A stretch of DNA of 64,000 nucleotides from Subsaximicrobium wynnwilliamsii (GTDB taxonomy: Bacteria; Bacteroidota; Bacteroidia; Flavobacteriales; Flavobacteriaceae): contig NZ_VORM01000004.1 of assembly GCF_007997225.1 (NCBI RefSeq), forward strand, positions 1 through 64,000, written 5' to 3'. Shown here piece by piece: positions 18,571 to 30,563 of the stretch. Under the pieces are notes generated by a model. That model saw nothing but the letters and a program-made list of their open reading frames with translations. It searched no databases and was not told where the DNA came from. Each line of letters begins with the position of its first letter. Position 1 is the stretch's first letter. Made by a program: the position numbers and the translations under genes.

Positions 18571-19328
18571 CTGTTTATTTTATTTTAAATTAATGACTTC
18601 TAAAAACAAGCTCTGCTTTCATTCAATTACTGAATAAAAAGGAGCTTATTTTCATATTTTTATTCTAATTCCTATTACTGAAATATGGAATGCCTAAAAT
18701 TACAAATTTCAGTGCTTAAAACGAAGAAAGCTGCGCACTTAATTCTGAGCTGCGATACAGCAGAAGCCCAACATTTACTCCATCAGGATTGAATTAACAA
18801 TTTCTAGTGTTGAAGTTTATGGGTATTTCACAAGACAGAAACCTTACTGCATAGAATCGAAAATAATGCAACAAAAAATACAATAGTTCAGTTTGATAAC
18901 TTCAGAAACCTTTGCGGAATCTAGCGATAAGGTCTTAAAAGTTCATAATCAAAAGACCGATTATAAGGTGCAGAAAGGCTATACCTGCTAGGATAAGCAC
19001 TAATAAAAGGAATCATTTGTTTTTCCATAGATATCTGGGGACGATATTGAATTTGAGAATTGTTGGTGGAAAACTTCAGCAATGGCAATGCAAACTCCTA
19101 ATTGGGATGAAAAACACCAACATTGGCAATACAAACCAACAACGCATTGATCTTAAAAGCCTACCAGACCCTTTATTCTATAAGCAGTGCCATTAAAAGC
19201 CTAACAGCCCAAAAGCAAAAACAGGCTTCAGATTTTTCAAATTATTATTGATTCCCGTCAAATTTCAGCAAAAAAAAAGCAACTACACGCATCGTGCAAT
19301 TGCTTTTCTACTTCTAATAAACCATTAA
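18571..19328. other. Gene-free interval between mdh and gyrB
   Basis: 758 bp, AT-rich. Contains two imperfect short direct repeats (TTAAAAGCCTA at about 19153 and 19193; TGGCAATRCAAAC at about 19083 and 19124). The gyrB terminator is at the right end. A 34-codon open stretch around 18890-18992 looks somewhat codon-like but has no start or recognisable match; I do not call it. Confidence 0.4.
19271..19307 (-). terminator. Terminator of gyrB
   Basis: Minus strand: AAAAGCAATTGCACG-ATG-CGTGTAGTTGC then eight or more T. Two mismatches in a 15 bp stem. Confidence 0.7.
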
Positions 19329-22053
<2,725 letters not shown>

Positions 22054-22341
22054 TTGAACCCTGACAAAAAGCGCATTGCAGCACTAGAACCCAAAAGTAT
22101 CTGTTTAGAATCATTGATTGAAAAATTATTGAATAAAATCGAAGTCCTAACGCATCGAAAAAACAGTCGAAATAGTCCAGTTTCGTCATCAAAAGATGAA
22201 AATAGAGCTTTAAAAAGCGAACGTCTCCGTCTCAGTCAGGGCAAAAGCGTAGGTGGACAATTAGGGCACGAGGGCAGTACTATAGAAATGACAGTAGCCC
22301 CAGATAGCATTGTTGAGCACACGCCAGCATTCGGTTGGTAA
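22054..22341 (+). pseudogene. IS66-family transposase N-terminal fragment
   Basis: About 95 codons resemble the start of an IS66 TnpC transposase: a coiled-coil leader, NSRNSPVSSSKDENR (the N-S-x-N-S-x-x-P-x-S-S-D type motif), then GKSVGGQLGHEGSTIEM, matching the G-x-x-x-G-G-Q-x-G-H-E-G signature. The frame stops after about 95 residues where intact IS66 transposases have about 500. The first codon is TTG, so the true 5' end is also uncertain. No tnpA/tnpB genes or terminal repeats are visible, so this is a relic. Confidence 0.75.
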
Positions 22342-22517
22342 CAGGTACGTGCATAAAAAATGGTCAAAATGTTTTGGCTGTATTCAAAACGATAGCCACA
22401 ATAAAACCTGAACAGTTACGAAGATTTTAAAGAAAAGGTGTAAATGAATGGCTGAAATTTATAGTTAGTGCTTCTCTGGAAAAATGCATATTTTTAGGAT
22501 ACTAAATAAATTTCCTC

Positions 22518-23618
22518 ATGACAAGACCATCGCATTCGGTCATTCTTTATCTGTTCGTTTCCATAAGTTTATACTCACAAACCGATTCATTGCGTATTGA
22601 AGAAAGTAGACCGACTTTTATTGGCGTCAATTTGGATTATGGCTTTCTAATCAGGCACACCGAATCTTTGCGTGACATGGACAATTCCCATCCCAGTGCC
22701 TTGAGTGTGGACTTGAGCAAACTTTTGCTTACACAAGAGGCATGGGATTTCTGTAATTGTTTTCCTAAGCTGGGTGTTAATCTATCTTATTGGAATTGGG
22801 ACAACCCTGACGTTTTAGGCAATGGCGTACTTGCTATGGGTTATGTAGAACCGTATTTTAGGACCCAAAAGAAAACCAATATTTTTTTAACGATGGGTAT
22901 TGGTGGCGCATACCTTACAAACCCGTTTGACGAGGGTTCAAATCCAAATAACGAATCATACAGCACTCACTTGAGCTTTGCCCTTATGGCTGGCCTAGGG
23001 ATTAATTACCGTTTGACCGAAAAATTAAATATCCGTCTCGCCGCAAAATACAACCATACCTCCAATGGTGGTGTGAGCACGCCCAATAAAGGTTTGAACT
23101 TTCCCACTTTGAGTTTGGGTGTGCATACGAGTCTGGAGGATGTGCAATATCCGTCTCTATCAAAAATAGGTAAACGCGAAGCTCCAGAGGATAAAACGAG
23201 ATTCTCATTGATACATTTTTCCGGTTGGAGCAATGCTAATGTAGGTGATAAGGACAAATTTTATGTTTTTGGTCTTACTGCCAATTACAGTAGATGGGTG
23301 GGCAACAGAAGTGCTATAATGGTAGGCACGGAATGGATTTTCGATTATTCCAGAAAAGAACAGATAAAAATAGATGGTGGCAACTCCAGTTTTCTGCAGG
23401 GCAGTGCATTGGTGGGGCATGAATTCTGGCTCGGAAGAGTAAACTTTAGCCAGCAGTTGGGCGTGTATTATTTCAATGAGTATCGAACAACTGATGATGT
23501 ATACCAGCGCTATGGATTGACCTACAGTTTCAATAAACATATTTTTGCAGGCTTTAACTTAAAAGCACATCGTCATGTGGCAGATTTTTTTGATTTGAGA
23601 ATTGGGTATACGTTTTAG
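22518..23618 (+). CDS. Acyloxyacyl hydrolase, PagL-like outer-membrane protein
   Basis: 366 residues with a signal peptide ending near SLYSQ. The alternating hydrophobic pattern and final Phe (IGYTF) mark an outer-membrane beta-barrel. NHTSNGG with H180 and S182 matches the H-x-S catalytic pair of PagL, which removes the 3-O-acyl chain of lipid A, and is followed by PNKGLNFPTLSLGV as in the family. It is about twice the length of proteobacterial PagL; the second half adds further strands, as in other Bacteroidota members. Activity is inferred. Confidence 0.8.
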   Translation: MTRPSHSVILYLFVSISLYSQTDSLRIEESRPTFIGVNLDYGFLIRHTESLRDMDNSHPSALSVDLSKLLLTQEAWDFCNCFPKLGVNLSYWNWDNPDVLGNGVLAMGYVEPYFRTQKKTNIFLTMGIGGAYLTNPFDEGSNPNNESYSTHLSFALMAGLGINYRLTEKLNIRLAAKYNHTSNGGVSTPNKGLNFPTLSLGVHTSLEDVQYPSLSKIGKREAPEDKTRFSLIHFSGWSNANVGDKDKFYVFGLTANYSRWVGNRSAIMVGTEWIFDYSRKEQIKIDGGNSSFLQGSALVGHEFWLGRVNFSQQLGVYYFNEYRTTDDVYQRYGLTYSFNKHIFAGFNLKAHRHVADFFDLRIGYTF

Positions 23619-23690
23619 GAGCGATTGATTCGATTTGCTATATTTTTGCAACTCCATCTTGAAATTTTGGAATCACTATAATTCTAAAAT

Positions 23691-23713
23691 AATCCCGCTT
23701 AATTAGCGGGATT
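23691..23713. terminator. Shared hairpin between convergent PagL-like gene and asnB
   Basis: AATCCCGCT-TAATT-AGCGGGATT, perfect 9 bp stem. It lies between two convergent stop codons. The T tract is poor on both sides. Confidence 0.55.
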
Positions 23714-23765
23714 GATTCGATTTTCCGAATTTTCTGCAACTTCGTCTTGAAAATCAGGCATCTCA

Positions 23766-25427
23766 TTAATAGGCATCGGCATGCACTTTAGAAACTGCTC
23801 TCCCACTTGGGTCGTTCATATTCTTAAAAGCCTCATCCCACTCCAAGGCGATTTTTGTACTGCAGGCCACACTAGGCTCTTGAGGCACACATAAGGCTGC
23901 TGCGTCACTTGGAAAATGTTCCTCAAAAATAGAACGGTAGTAAAATTCCTCTTTATTCTGTGGTGTTTGTAATGGAAATCGAAAGTGGGCGTTTTTAATT
24001 TGCTCATCGCTTACCGCCTCGTTAACCATTTCTTTTAAAGTATCAATCCAGCTGTAGCCAACGCCATCACTAAATTGTTCTTTTTGACGCCATGCCACAC
24101 TTGCGGGCAGCATATCTTCAAAGGCTTTACGCACTACCCATTTTTCCATACGTTCGCCGTTGATCATTTTATCCTGCGGGTTGATGCGCATCGCCACATC
24201 CATAAATTCCTTGTCCAAAAATGGAACACGGCCTTCAATGCCCCAAGCCGCAAGGCTCTTATTGGCTCTCAAGCAATCGTATTGATGCAGTTTGCTGAGT
24301 TTTCGTACCGTTTCCTCATGGAATTCCTTGGCATTTGGGGCTTTGTGAAAATAGAGATAACCTCCAAATAATTCGTCGGCACCCTCGCCAGACAATACCA
24401 TTTTAATACCCATGGATTTGATGACCCTAGCCATCAAATACATTGGTGTACTAGCACGAATGGTGGTGATGTCATAGGTTTCAAGGTTGTAGATCACATC
24501 ACGTATCGCATCCAGACCTTCTTGGATGGTAAATTTAATTTCGTGGTGCACGGTACCAATATGGTCTGCCACTTTTCGGGCTGCAGCTAAATCTGGAGAG
24601 CCTTCCAAGCCCACGGAAAAACTGTGCAGTTGTGGCCACCAAGCCTCAGAGGTGTCATCACTTTCTATTCGTTTTGAAGCATATTTCTTGGCAATTGCAG
24701 ATGTAACCGAAGAATCCAATCCGCCAGAAAGCAACACCCCGTAAGGCACATCACTCATCAATTGTCTGTGCACTGCGGCCTCTAGCGCTTCCTTGATTTT
24801 GGCGATGCTGGTTTCATTGTCCTTAACGGCGTCGTATTCCGTCCAATCACGCTTGTACCATTGCACGAACTTTCCGTCTTTACTGCTTAAATAATGTCCT
24901 GGAGGAAACAATTCTATTTTAGAGCAAGTGCCTTCCAAAGCTTTTAACTCTGAAGCAACATAAAAGGTGCCGTTTTGATCCCAACCTATATATAAGGGAA
25001 TGATCCCCATGTGGTCACGGGCCACAAAATATTCGTCTTTTTCAGCATCATATATGGCAAAACCAAAGATGCCATTCATCTCATCAATGAAATCTGCACC
25101 CTTTTTCTCATAAAGTGCCAAAATAACTTCGCAATCACTTTGCGTTTGAAATTTATAATCTGGAAATTGCTTCCGCAGTTCACGGTGGTTATAAATCTCC
25201 CCATTGGCTGCCAACACTAACTTATTATCGGCACTTACCAAGGGTTGCTTTCCTGAAGCTGGATCAACGATCGCCAGGCGCTCGTGCGCCATGATCGCTT
25301 TATCGTTGCTATAGATACCGCTCCAATCTGGACCGCGATGGCGCAGGGTTTTTGACATTTCCAACAATTGTGGTCTTAATTCTTCTGATTTCTGCTTAAG
25401 ATCGAAAGCACATACAATTCCGCACAT
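23766..25427 (-). CDS. asnB: Asparagine synthase B (glutamine-hydrolysing)
   Basis: 553 residues, like E. coli AsnB. Makes asparagine from aspartate, glutamine and ATP. Cys2 after the initiator Met is the glutaminase nucleophile (MCGIVCAFD), with RHRGPDWSG and AANGEIYNHRELR in the class II amidotransferase domain (about 2-190). The synthetase domain starts near 215 with the PP-loop LLSGGLDSS, and continues with SGEGADELFGGY and GVGYSWIDTLK. Monocistronic by context. Confidence 0.96.
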   Translation of the reverse strand: MCGIVCAFDLKQKSEELRPQLLEMSKTLRHRGPDWSGIYSNDKAIMAHERLAIVDPASGKQPLVSADNKLVLAANGEIYNHRELRKQFPDYKFQTQSDCEVILALYEKKGADFIDEMNGIFGFAIYDAEKDEYFVARDHMGIIPLYIGWDQNGTFYVASELKALEGTCSKIELFPPGHYLSSKDGKFVQWYKRDWTEYDAVKDNETSIAKIKEALEAAVHRQLMSDVPYGVLLSGGLDSSVTSAIAKKYASKRIESDDTSEAWWPQLHSFSVGLEGSPDLAAARKVADHIGTVHHEIKFTIQEGLDAIRDVIYNLETYDITTIRASTPMYLMARVIKSMGIKMVLSGEGADELFGGYLYFHKAPNAKEFHEETVRKLSKLHQYDCLRANKSLAAWGIEGRVPFLDKEFMDVAMRINPQDKMINGERMEKWVVRKAFEDMLPASVAWRQKEQFSDGVGYSWIDTLKEMVNEAVSDEQIKNAHFRFPLQTPQNKEEFYYRSIFEEHFPSDAAALCVPQEPSVACSTKIALEWDEAFKNMNDPSGRAVSKVHADAY

Positions 25428-25685
25428 AATACATTTATTTTAAGTCTTGAGTTTTATTTCATTTGATTAGGCAAATATGGGTTTATGGTAACATATATAA
25501 AACACTTTACCCTAATTAGATTACAATTTAAAAGTATATTTTATAATTTACCATAAAAATGACACTATTATGCGTTTTATTCTATTATTTTTATTGTGAA
25601 CTGTAAATTTCGCTTACAAATACCGACCTTTAGAGGATTAACATTTAAATCATACAATTAACCAATTTTAAAAACGAACTATTTT

Positions 25686-26231
25686 ATGAACATCAAATCA
25701 ATTATTTCAAGACTAAGCTTTGCAATGGCGCTGTTGTTTGCAGTATCCATGAGTGCGCAGGATTTTAAGGGACTGGATAAAAGCCCTATGGACGGCGCTG
25801 CTTTTCCTTCAGATTATAAGGATGCCAATAAACTTATTAGAATCACTTACGGCAGACCACAACTAAATGACCGCAAGATTGAGGATCTCGCGCCAAGCGG
25901 AAAAGTATGGCGTACCGGAGCCAATGAGGCCGCCGAGTTGACACTTTATACACCAATGACCTTAGGTGGCACTCAAATCGAGCCAGGCACTTACACATTT
26001 TATGTAATTCCGGGTGAGAAAGAATGGACCGCCATCATTAATAAGGACCTCAATGTTTGGGGAAGCTATTTTTACAAGGAAGACCAAGATGTTGCCAGAA
26101 TAAGCGTCCCTGTTACCGAAGGTAAGGAGTCTTTAGAAGCCTTTTCCATCGCTTTTGAAAAAGCAGAAGGTGGCGTGGATATGCATTTGGGCTGGGGAAC
26201 GATGCGCGTTGCAGTTCCGTTTAAGAAATAG
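25686..26231 (+). CDS. Secreted DUF2911 protein
   Basis: 181 residues with a signal peptide (MNIKSIISRL..., cleavage after SMSAQ at about 25). The DUF2911 domain fills the rest: ITYGRPQLNDRKI, GKVWRTGANEAAELTLY, PGTYTFYVIPGEKEWTAIINKDLNVWG, and MHLGWGTMRVAVPF. Common in Bacteroidota; function unknown, beta-sandwich predicted. A perfect heptamer array begins on the base after its TAG stop codon. Confidence 0.9.
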   Translation: MNIKSIISRLSFAMALLFAVSMSAQDFKGLDKSPMDGAAFPSDYKDANKLIRITYGRPQLNDRKIEDLAPSGKVWRTGANEAAELTLYTPMTLGGTQIEPGTYTFYVIPGEKEWTAIINKDLNVWGSYFYKEDQDVARISVPVTEGKESLEAFSIAFEKAEGGVDMHLGWGTMRVAVPFKK

Positions 26232-26296
26232 GATGCTAGATGCTAGATGCTAGATGCTAGATGCTAGATGCTAGATGCTAGATGCTAGATGCTAGA
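26232..26296 (+). repeat. Nine perfect GATGCTA heptamers directly after the DUF2911 stop
   Basis: GATGCTA repeated nine times without error from 26232, abutting the TAG at 26229-26231. A perfect array of this kind is expected to slip, so copy number should vary between strains. Confidence 0.95.
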
Positions 26297-26386
26297 AAAA
26301 AATGTAGAAATGGTCTTTACGAATTGAGTAGAGGCCATTTTTTTATTACAGAAGTTATGCAATTATATTTACTGAAAATTCATTTA

Positions 26387-26443
26387 AGACTGAAGACCGC
26401 GACTGAAGACCGCGACTGAAGACCGCCGACTGAAAACTAAACT
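26387..26443. repeat. GACTGAAGACCGC tract abutting queE stop
   Basis: Three units of GACTGAAGACCGC (one with an extra C) then GACTGAAAACTAAACT, ending at the queE stop codon. The same junction GACTGAAAACTAAAC lies at the ffh stop codon at about 35408-35422. Confidence 0.85.
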
Positions 26444-27076
26444 TTAAGGGATATTCAAATACTTGTGCGTCTGCAACGACACTTTCCACTTCGGGTTTGC
26501 CATCACGTAATCTACAATAAGCGGTACCATTTTATCGCGTTTGCTCCATTCGGGTTGAAGGTAGAGAATGCAATCCCCATTTACTTTTGCAGCTTGCTCC
26601 TCGGCAAAACGGAAATCATCTTTATTGAATATGATGCACTTCAATTCGTGTGCCTTATCGTAAACCTTTTGCGTGGGCAGCTTCATTTTCTTTGGTGACA
26701 AGCAAATCCAATCCCATTCTCCCGTGAGCTCGTAGGCGCCAGAAGTTTCAATATGTGTTTGCAAGCCTTTTGCTTTTAGCTGTTTGGTCAATTCGGTCAT
26801 GTCCCAAGTTAGTGGCTCACCACCTGTAACCACAATGGTTTCGCTATATTTTACAGCATTTTCAACAATTTTGGCGGTTTCGGTAGGTGGATGCAATTCA
26901 GCATTCCAACTTTCCTTCACATCGCACCAGTGGCAACCCACGTCACAACCACCAATTCTTATAAAATAAGCAGCAGTGCCTTTGTGGAATCCTTCACCTT
27001 GAATGGTATAAAATTCTTCCATTAAAGGCAATAAAAGCCCTTGGTCTATCAAGTCTTGTCGTTCACTTCTCGTCAT
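26444..27076 (-). CDS. queE: 7-carboxy-7-deazaguanine synthase
   Basis: 210 residues from ATG 27076; a TTG at 27085 would add three residues. A radical SAM enzyme that converts 6-carboxytetrahydropterin to 7-carboxy-7-deazaguanine in queuosine synthesis. The cluster-binding cysteines are C44, C48 and C51 (GGCDVGCHWCD, the C-x3-C-x2-C form). FYTIQGEGFHKGTAAYFIRIGGC precedes them and VVTGGEPL follows, as in the family. Upstream is a hexamer tract. folE in this window makes the dihydroneopterin triphosphate that feeds this pathway. Confidence 0.93.
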   Translation of the reverse strand: MTRSERQDLIDQGLLLPLMEEFYTIQGEGFHKGTAAYFIRIGGCDVGCHWCDVKESWNAELHPPTETAKIVENAVKYSETIVVTGGEPLTWDMTELTKQLKAKGLQTHIETSGAYELTGEWDWICLSPKKMKLPTQKVYDKAHELKCIIFNKDDFRFAEEQAAKVNGDCILYLQPEWSKRDKMVPLIVDYVMANPKWKVSLQTHKYLNIP

Positions 27077-27113
27077 AGCGCGCAAAGGTATTCATTTGTT
27101 GTTAGAAATCTGT

Positions 27114-27225
27114 TGAAATTGAAGTTGAAGTTGAAGATGAAGATGAAGATGAAGTTGAAATTGAAATTGAAGTTGAAGTTGAAGATGAAGATGAAGATGA
27201 AGATGAAGTTGAAGATGAAGATGAA
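27114..27225. repeat. GAAGTT/GAAGAT hexamer tract
   Basis: About 18 consecutive 6 bp units of GAAGTT, GAAATT or GAAGAT, between the divergent queE and DUF853 genes, then passing into GACTGA-type units. It forms an apparent K-L-K-M open frame that is not a gene. Confidence 0.9.
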
Positions 27226-27290
27226 GACTGAGACTGAGACTGAAGACTGGAAACTGAAGACTGGCGACTGGAAACTGGAAACTGGACTAA
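27226..27290. repeat. GACTGAAGACTGG-type tract
   Basis: Units of GACTGA, GACTGG and GAAACTG with 6-7 bp periods continue directly from the hexamer tract. Same word family as the tracts at 26387, 34840 and 35376. Confidence 0.8.
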
Positions 27291-27350
27291 AAACCAAGCT
27301 CGCTTGCCATACGTCCCAAAATTATACTACTTTTAAACAAATTTTTAATT

Positions 27351-28880
27351 ATGAGTAAAACCGATGATTTTTTAGCCGAAATCACAGCAGGGAATACCTT
27401 TAAGGGGGAGTTCATTACCTTGGGTTCAGCAATGCTGGATGGCAAAACCTTGACCAATGCTTATGTGAATATTCCTTTGAAAACCATGAATAGACATGGC
27501 TTGATTGCAGGGGCAACGGGAACTGGAAAAACAAAGACCTTACAGGTATTGGCTGAAAATCTCAGCGAAAAAGGAATCCCGGTAGTACTTATGGACATCA
27601 AAGGCGATCTTAGCGGATTGGCAAAACCAAGCGCAGGACACGCCAAAATTGATGAGCGTCACGCCTCAATTGGTCTCCCCTTCACGCCCAAAGCATTTCC
27701 TGTGGAAGTGATGACCCTTTCTGAACAAGATGGTGTGAGGCTTCGGGCGACCGTTAGTGAATTTGGCCCGGTTTTACTCTCAAGGATTTTAGATTTAAGC
27801 GAAACACAGTCTGGTATTGTGGCCGTGATCTTCAAATACTGTGACGATCATAAATACCCGCTTTTGGATTTAAAAGATTTCAAGAAAATCCTTCAATATG
27901 CCACACAGGAAGGTAAAGATGAATTTTCCGACGCCTACGGAAGGATCTCAACCGCATCCACCGGCGCCATTTTAAGAAAAATCGTAGAGATTGAACAACA
28001 AGGTGGCGAGCGTTTTTTTGGCGAAACTTCCTTTGAGGTCGATGATCTCTTGCGCGTGGATGATGACGGAAGAGGCTACATCAACATCCTTAGGCTTACC
28101 GATATCCAAGACCGACCAAAACTATTCTCGACCTTCATGCTAAGTCTTTTGGCTGAAATCTATTCCACCTTCCCAGAACAGGGAGACAGTGACAGGCCAG
28201 AGCTCATCATGTTCATCGACGAAGCGCATTTGATCTTCAATGAAGCCTCAAAAGCACTATTGAACCAAATCGAAAGCATCGTCAAACTCATAAGGAGTAA
28301 AGGTGTTGGCATTTATTTTGTGACCCAAAATCCCACCGATGTGCCAGAGGCTGTTTTAGGCCAATTGGGATTGAAGGTACAACACGCGCTTCGGGCTTTT
28401 ACCGCCAATGATCGCAAAGCCATTAAGTTGACCGCCCAAAATTATCCGGAAACAGATTTTTATGATACCACAGAGGTTTTGACCTCCTTGGGTATTGGCG
28501 AAGCGCTAGTGTCCGCATTGGATGAAAAAGGCAGACCTACTCCCCTTGCAGCCACGATGATGCGCGCTCCAATGAGCCGAATGGATGTTTTGACCGATAC
28601 TGAATTGGACGCGCTAATAAGCACATCAAAACTCGCTAGAAAATACAACGAAACCATTGATCGTGAGAGCGCTTATGAAATGCTCAATGAAAAAATTGAA
28701 GCTGCTGAAGCCGAAGAAGCAAAAGCAAAAGCACGCGAAGAAAAAGAAGCGCTCGAAAAAGCCAGTAGCCGGGGCACTTACAGGCGAAATAGCTCCAGAC
28801 AAAATCCGTTAATAAAGGTATTGACGAGTCCAACCGTGATACGAAGCGTTTTGGGAATCTTGACCAAAATGATGAAATAG
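27351..28880 (+). CDS. HerA-like DUF853 ATPase
   Basis: 509 residues. A RecA-fold ATPase of the HerA/DUF853 group. Walker A GATGTGKT with K60; Walker B LIMFIDEAH near residue 290; the sensor segment GIYFVTQNPTDVP follows, as in HerA/VirB4-like ATPases. The tail (about 445-490) is an Ala/Glu/Lys-rich coiled coil. HerA works with NurA in DNA end resection in archaea, but the bacterial DUF853 group has no settled role, and no nurA-like gene is adjacent. A short 58 bp gap separates it from a lipoprotein gene downstream. Confidence 0.88.
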   Translation: MSKTDDFLAEITAGNTFKGEFITLGSAMLDGKTLTNAYVNIPLKTMNRHGLIAGATGTGKTKTLQVLAENLSEKGIPVVLMDIKGDLSGLAKPSAGHAKIDERHASIGLPFTPKAFPVEVMTLSEQDGVRLRATVSEFGPVLLSRILDLSETQSGIVAVIFKYCDDHKYPLLDLKDFKKILQYATQEGKDEFSDAYGRISTASTGAILRKIVEIEQQGGERFFGETSFEVDDLLRVDDDGRGYINILRLTDIQDRPKLFSTFMLSLLAEIYSTFPEQGDSDRPELIMFIDEAHLIFNEASKALLNQIESIVKLIRSKGVGIYFVTQNPTDVPEAVLGQLGLKVQHALRAFTANDRKAIKLTAQNYPETDFYDTTEVLTSLGIGEALVSALDEKGRPTPLAATMMRAPMSRMDVLTDTELDALISTSKLARKYNETIDRESAYEMLNEKIEAAEAEEAKAKAREEKEALEKASSRGTYRRNSSRQNPLIKVLTSPTVIRSVLGILTKMMK

Positions 28881-28938
28881 ATCGGTCCGCATTTAAATAA
28901 AAAACAAGCTCAAATTCTAAATTACTAAATCAAAATCA

Positions 28939-29493
28939 ATGCAAAAATTAACTTTCCTTATCTTTGGCTTAATCATTTTAACAAGTTGTTCCTCAGAAAA
29001 AGAGCGTGACCCTTTTGAAGTTGGAAAAACTTATGTGGGCAGTTTAACAGACTCCACTCAGGTCAAGGATTTAGAATTGATCTTTCCCAATGACTCCATA
29101 GTGACCTTTACCAACATCAACGGCATCAACCGCCAAAACGCAGAGATTGATATTTACGACAGCTCAGGGAAAAAATTATTGGAGCTAACCCCAAAAACGC
29201 GTCAAGATTCCACGGCTATGATTAAGAGTGTCCAGTTTTTTGACCAACGCTTCAAAACGACCAAAAATATTAGTACTTTGAGTACCTTTAAGGACATCCA
29301 GGAGCAGTACAAAATTTCGAGCATCAATAATTTGATTAGAACGGTAGTGATTTCAGTAAATGAAATCAACGCTTCGTTTACGATTGATAAAAGTGAACTT
29401 CCTGCCAACCTTAGGTTTGACATGGATCTCAAAATTGATGCTGTTCAAATTCCTGATAATGCCAAAATCAAATATTTCATGGTTCATTGGTAA
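28939..29493 (+). CDS. Hypothetical lipoprotein
   Basis: 184 residues. Signal peptide with lipobox LTSC (Cys at about 17), then Ser-Ser, which does not suggest the inner membrane. The mature part is beta-rich and Ile/Asp-rich, with a repeated T-F-T-N-I-N-G-I / T-I-D pattern and no known domain. Downstream of the DUF853 ATPase on the same strand. Confidence 0.7.
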   Translation: MQKLTFLIFGLIILTSCSSEKERDPFEVGKTYVGSLTDSTQVKDLELIFPNDSIVTFTNINGINRQNAEIDIYDSSGKKLLELTPKTRQDSTAMIKSVQFFDQRFKTTKNISTLSTFKDIQEQYKISSINNLIRTVVISVNEINASFTIDKSELPANLRFDMDLKIDAVQIPDNAKIKYFMVHW

Positions 29494-29584
29494 GGTTTTG
29501 AATTTTTCAATAGCTCAACTACAATTCATTGAACATGACTCCATTCAGCATAATATTAATCCATTAAAAACACTTTAAAAACCA

Positions 29585-30562
29585 TTGAATCCATTCATCA
29601 CTAAAATACTGCTCAAGATTGCGCAAAAGCGTGTCGATGAAAAATTGGCACCAGGAAAAGCCCCGAACTCTCAAAACCAGGTAGCGCTTATTGCGAACAA
29701 TCTTTACGTGGAGTTAATGCATGCCATAAAGGAATATGCATTCATAATCATTGGCGTATTTTCAGCAGGCTTTGGTCTAAAAGGGTTTTTATTGCCAAAC
29801 AAATTCATAGATGGTGGCGCTACAGGGATCTCTCTATTGATACAGAATTTGAGCGGCATGTCTTTAGGCATCCTTTTACTTTTAGTCAACCTGCCATTCA
29901 TACTTTTGGCGACCAAAACCATAGGAAAGAAATTTGCCATAAAAAGCATCATATCCATTATGTTTCTGGCTTTGGTGGTGCATTTTGTCGAATACCCTGT
30001 AATTACCGAAGACAAATTATTAATCGCCATTTTTGGAGGGTTCTTTCTGGGCTTGGGCATAGGCCTGGCCATGCGAGGTGGCAGTGTTATTGACGGTACT
30101 GAAGTGCTCGCTATTTTTTTAAGCAGAAAACTGAGCATTACCATTGGCGATGTACTTTTACTCATCAACATTATTATCTTCTCTTTTGGCGCCTATGTAC
30201 TTTCCATCGAAATTGCACTTTACGCCATACTAACCTATTTAGCGGCCGCCAAAACCGTTGATTTTGTGGTAGATGGCGTCGAAGAATATATTGGCGTGAC
30301 CATTATTTCTGAATTTCATGAGGACATAAGAAAGGTGCTTACCGAAAAACTGGAACGCGCCTGCACCATCTACCCAGCCAAAGGCGGGTATAAAAATGAA
30401 ACTGCCCATTATGATAAATCTGTTATTTTTATTATCATTACCAGATTGGAATTACCTAGATTACATACCGAAATTGAAAAAATAGATAAAAACGCCTTTA
30501 CAATCATGACCGTGGTTAAAGATTTAAAAGGTGGAATGATCAAAAAGAAATCCTTTAAATAA
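29585..30562 (+). CDS. YitT family membrane protein (DUF161-DUF2179)
   Basis: 325 residues from a TTG start at 29585. A hydrophilic leader (about 1-45) precedes five or six membrane helices (about 48-220) with the family features GFLLPNKFIDGGATGISLL and AMRGGSVIDGTEVLAIFLSRK. The C-terminal DUF2179 domain (about 230-320) is soluble and contains VTIISEFHEDIRKVL and FTIMTVVKDLKGG. The substrate is unknown. It starts a tight gene cluster: the next gene begins 1 bp after its stop. Confidence 0.85.
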   Translation: MNPFITKILLKIAQKRVDEKLAPGKAPNSQNQVALIANNLYVELMHAIKEYAFIIIGVFSAGFGLKGFLLPNKFIDGGATGISLLIQNLSGMSLGILLLLVNLPFILLATKTIGKKFAIKSIISIMFLALVVHFVEYPVITEDKLLIAIFGGFFLGLGIGLAMRGGSVIDGTEVLAIFLSRKLSITIGDVLLLINIIIFSFGAYVLSIEIALYAILTYLAAAKTVDFVVDGVEEYIGVTIISEFHEDIRKVLTEKLERACTIYPAKGGYKNETAHYDKSVIFIIITRLELPRLHTEIEKIDKNAFTIMTVVKDLKGGMIKKKSFK

Positions 30563-30563
30563 G

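Noticed and set aside
27041-27358. 105-codon plus-strand frame rich in Lys/Leu/Met
   Set aside because: Product of the GAAGTT/GAAGAT hexamer tract; overlaps the starts of queE and the DUF853 gene.
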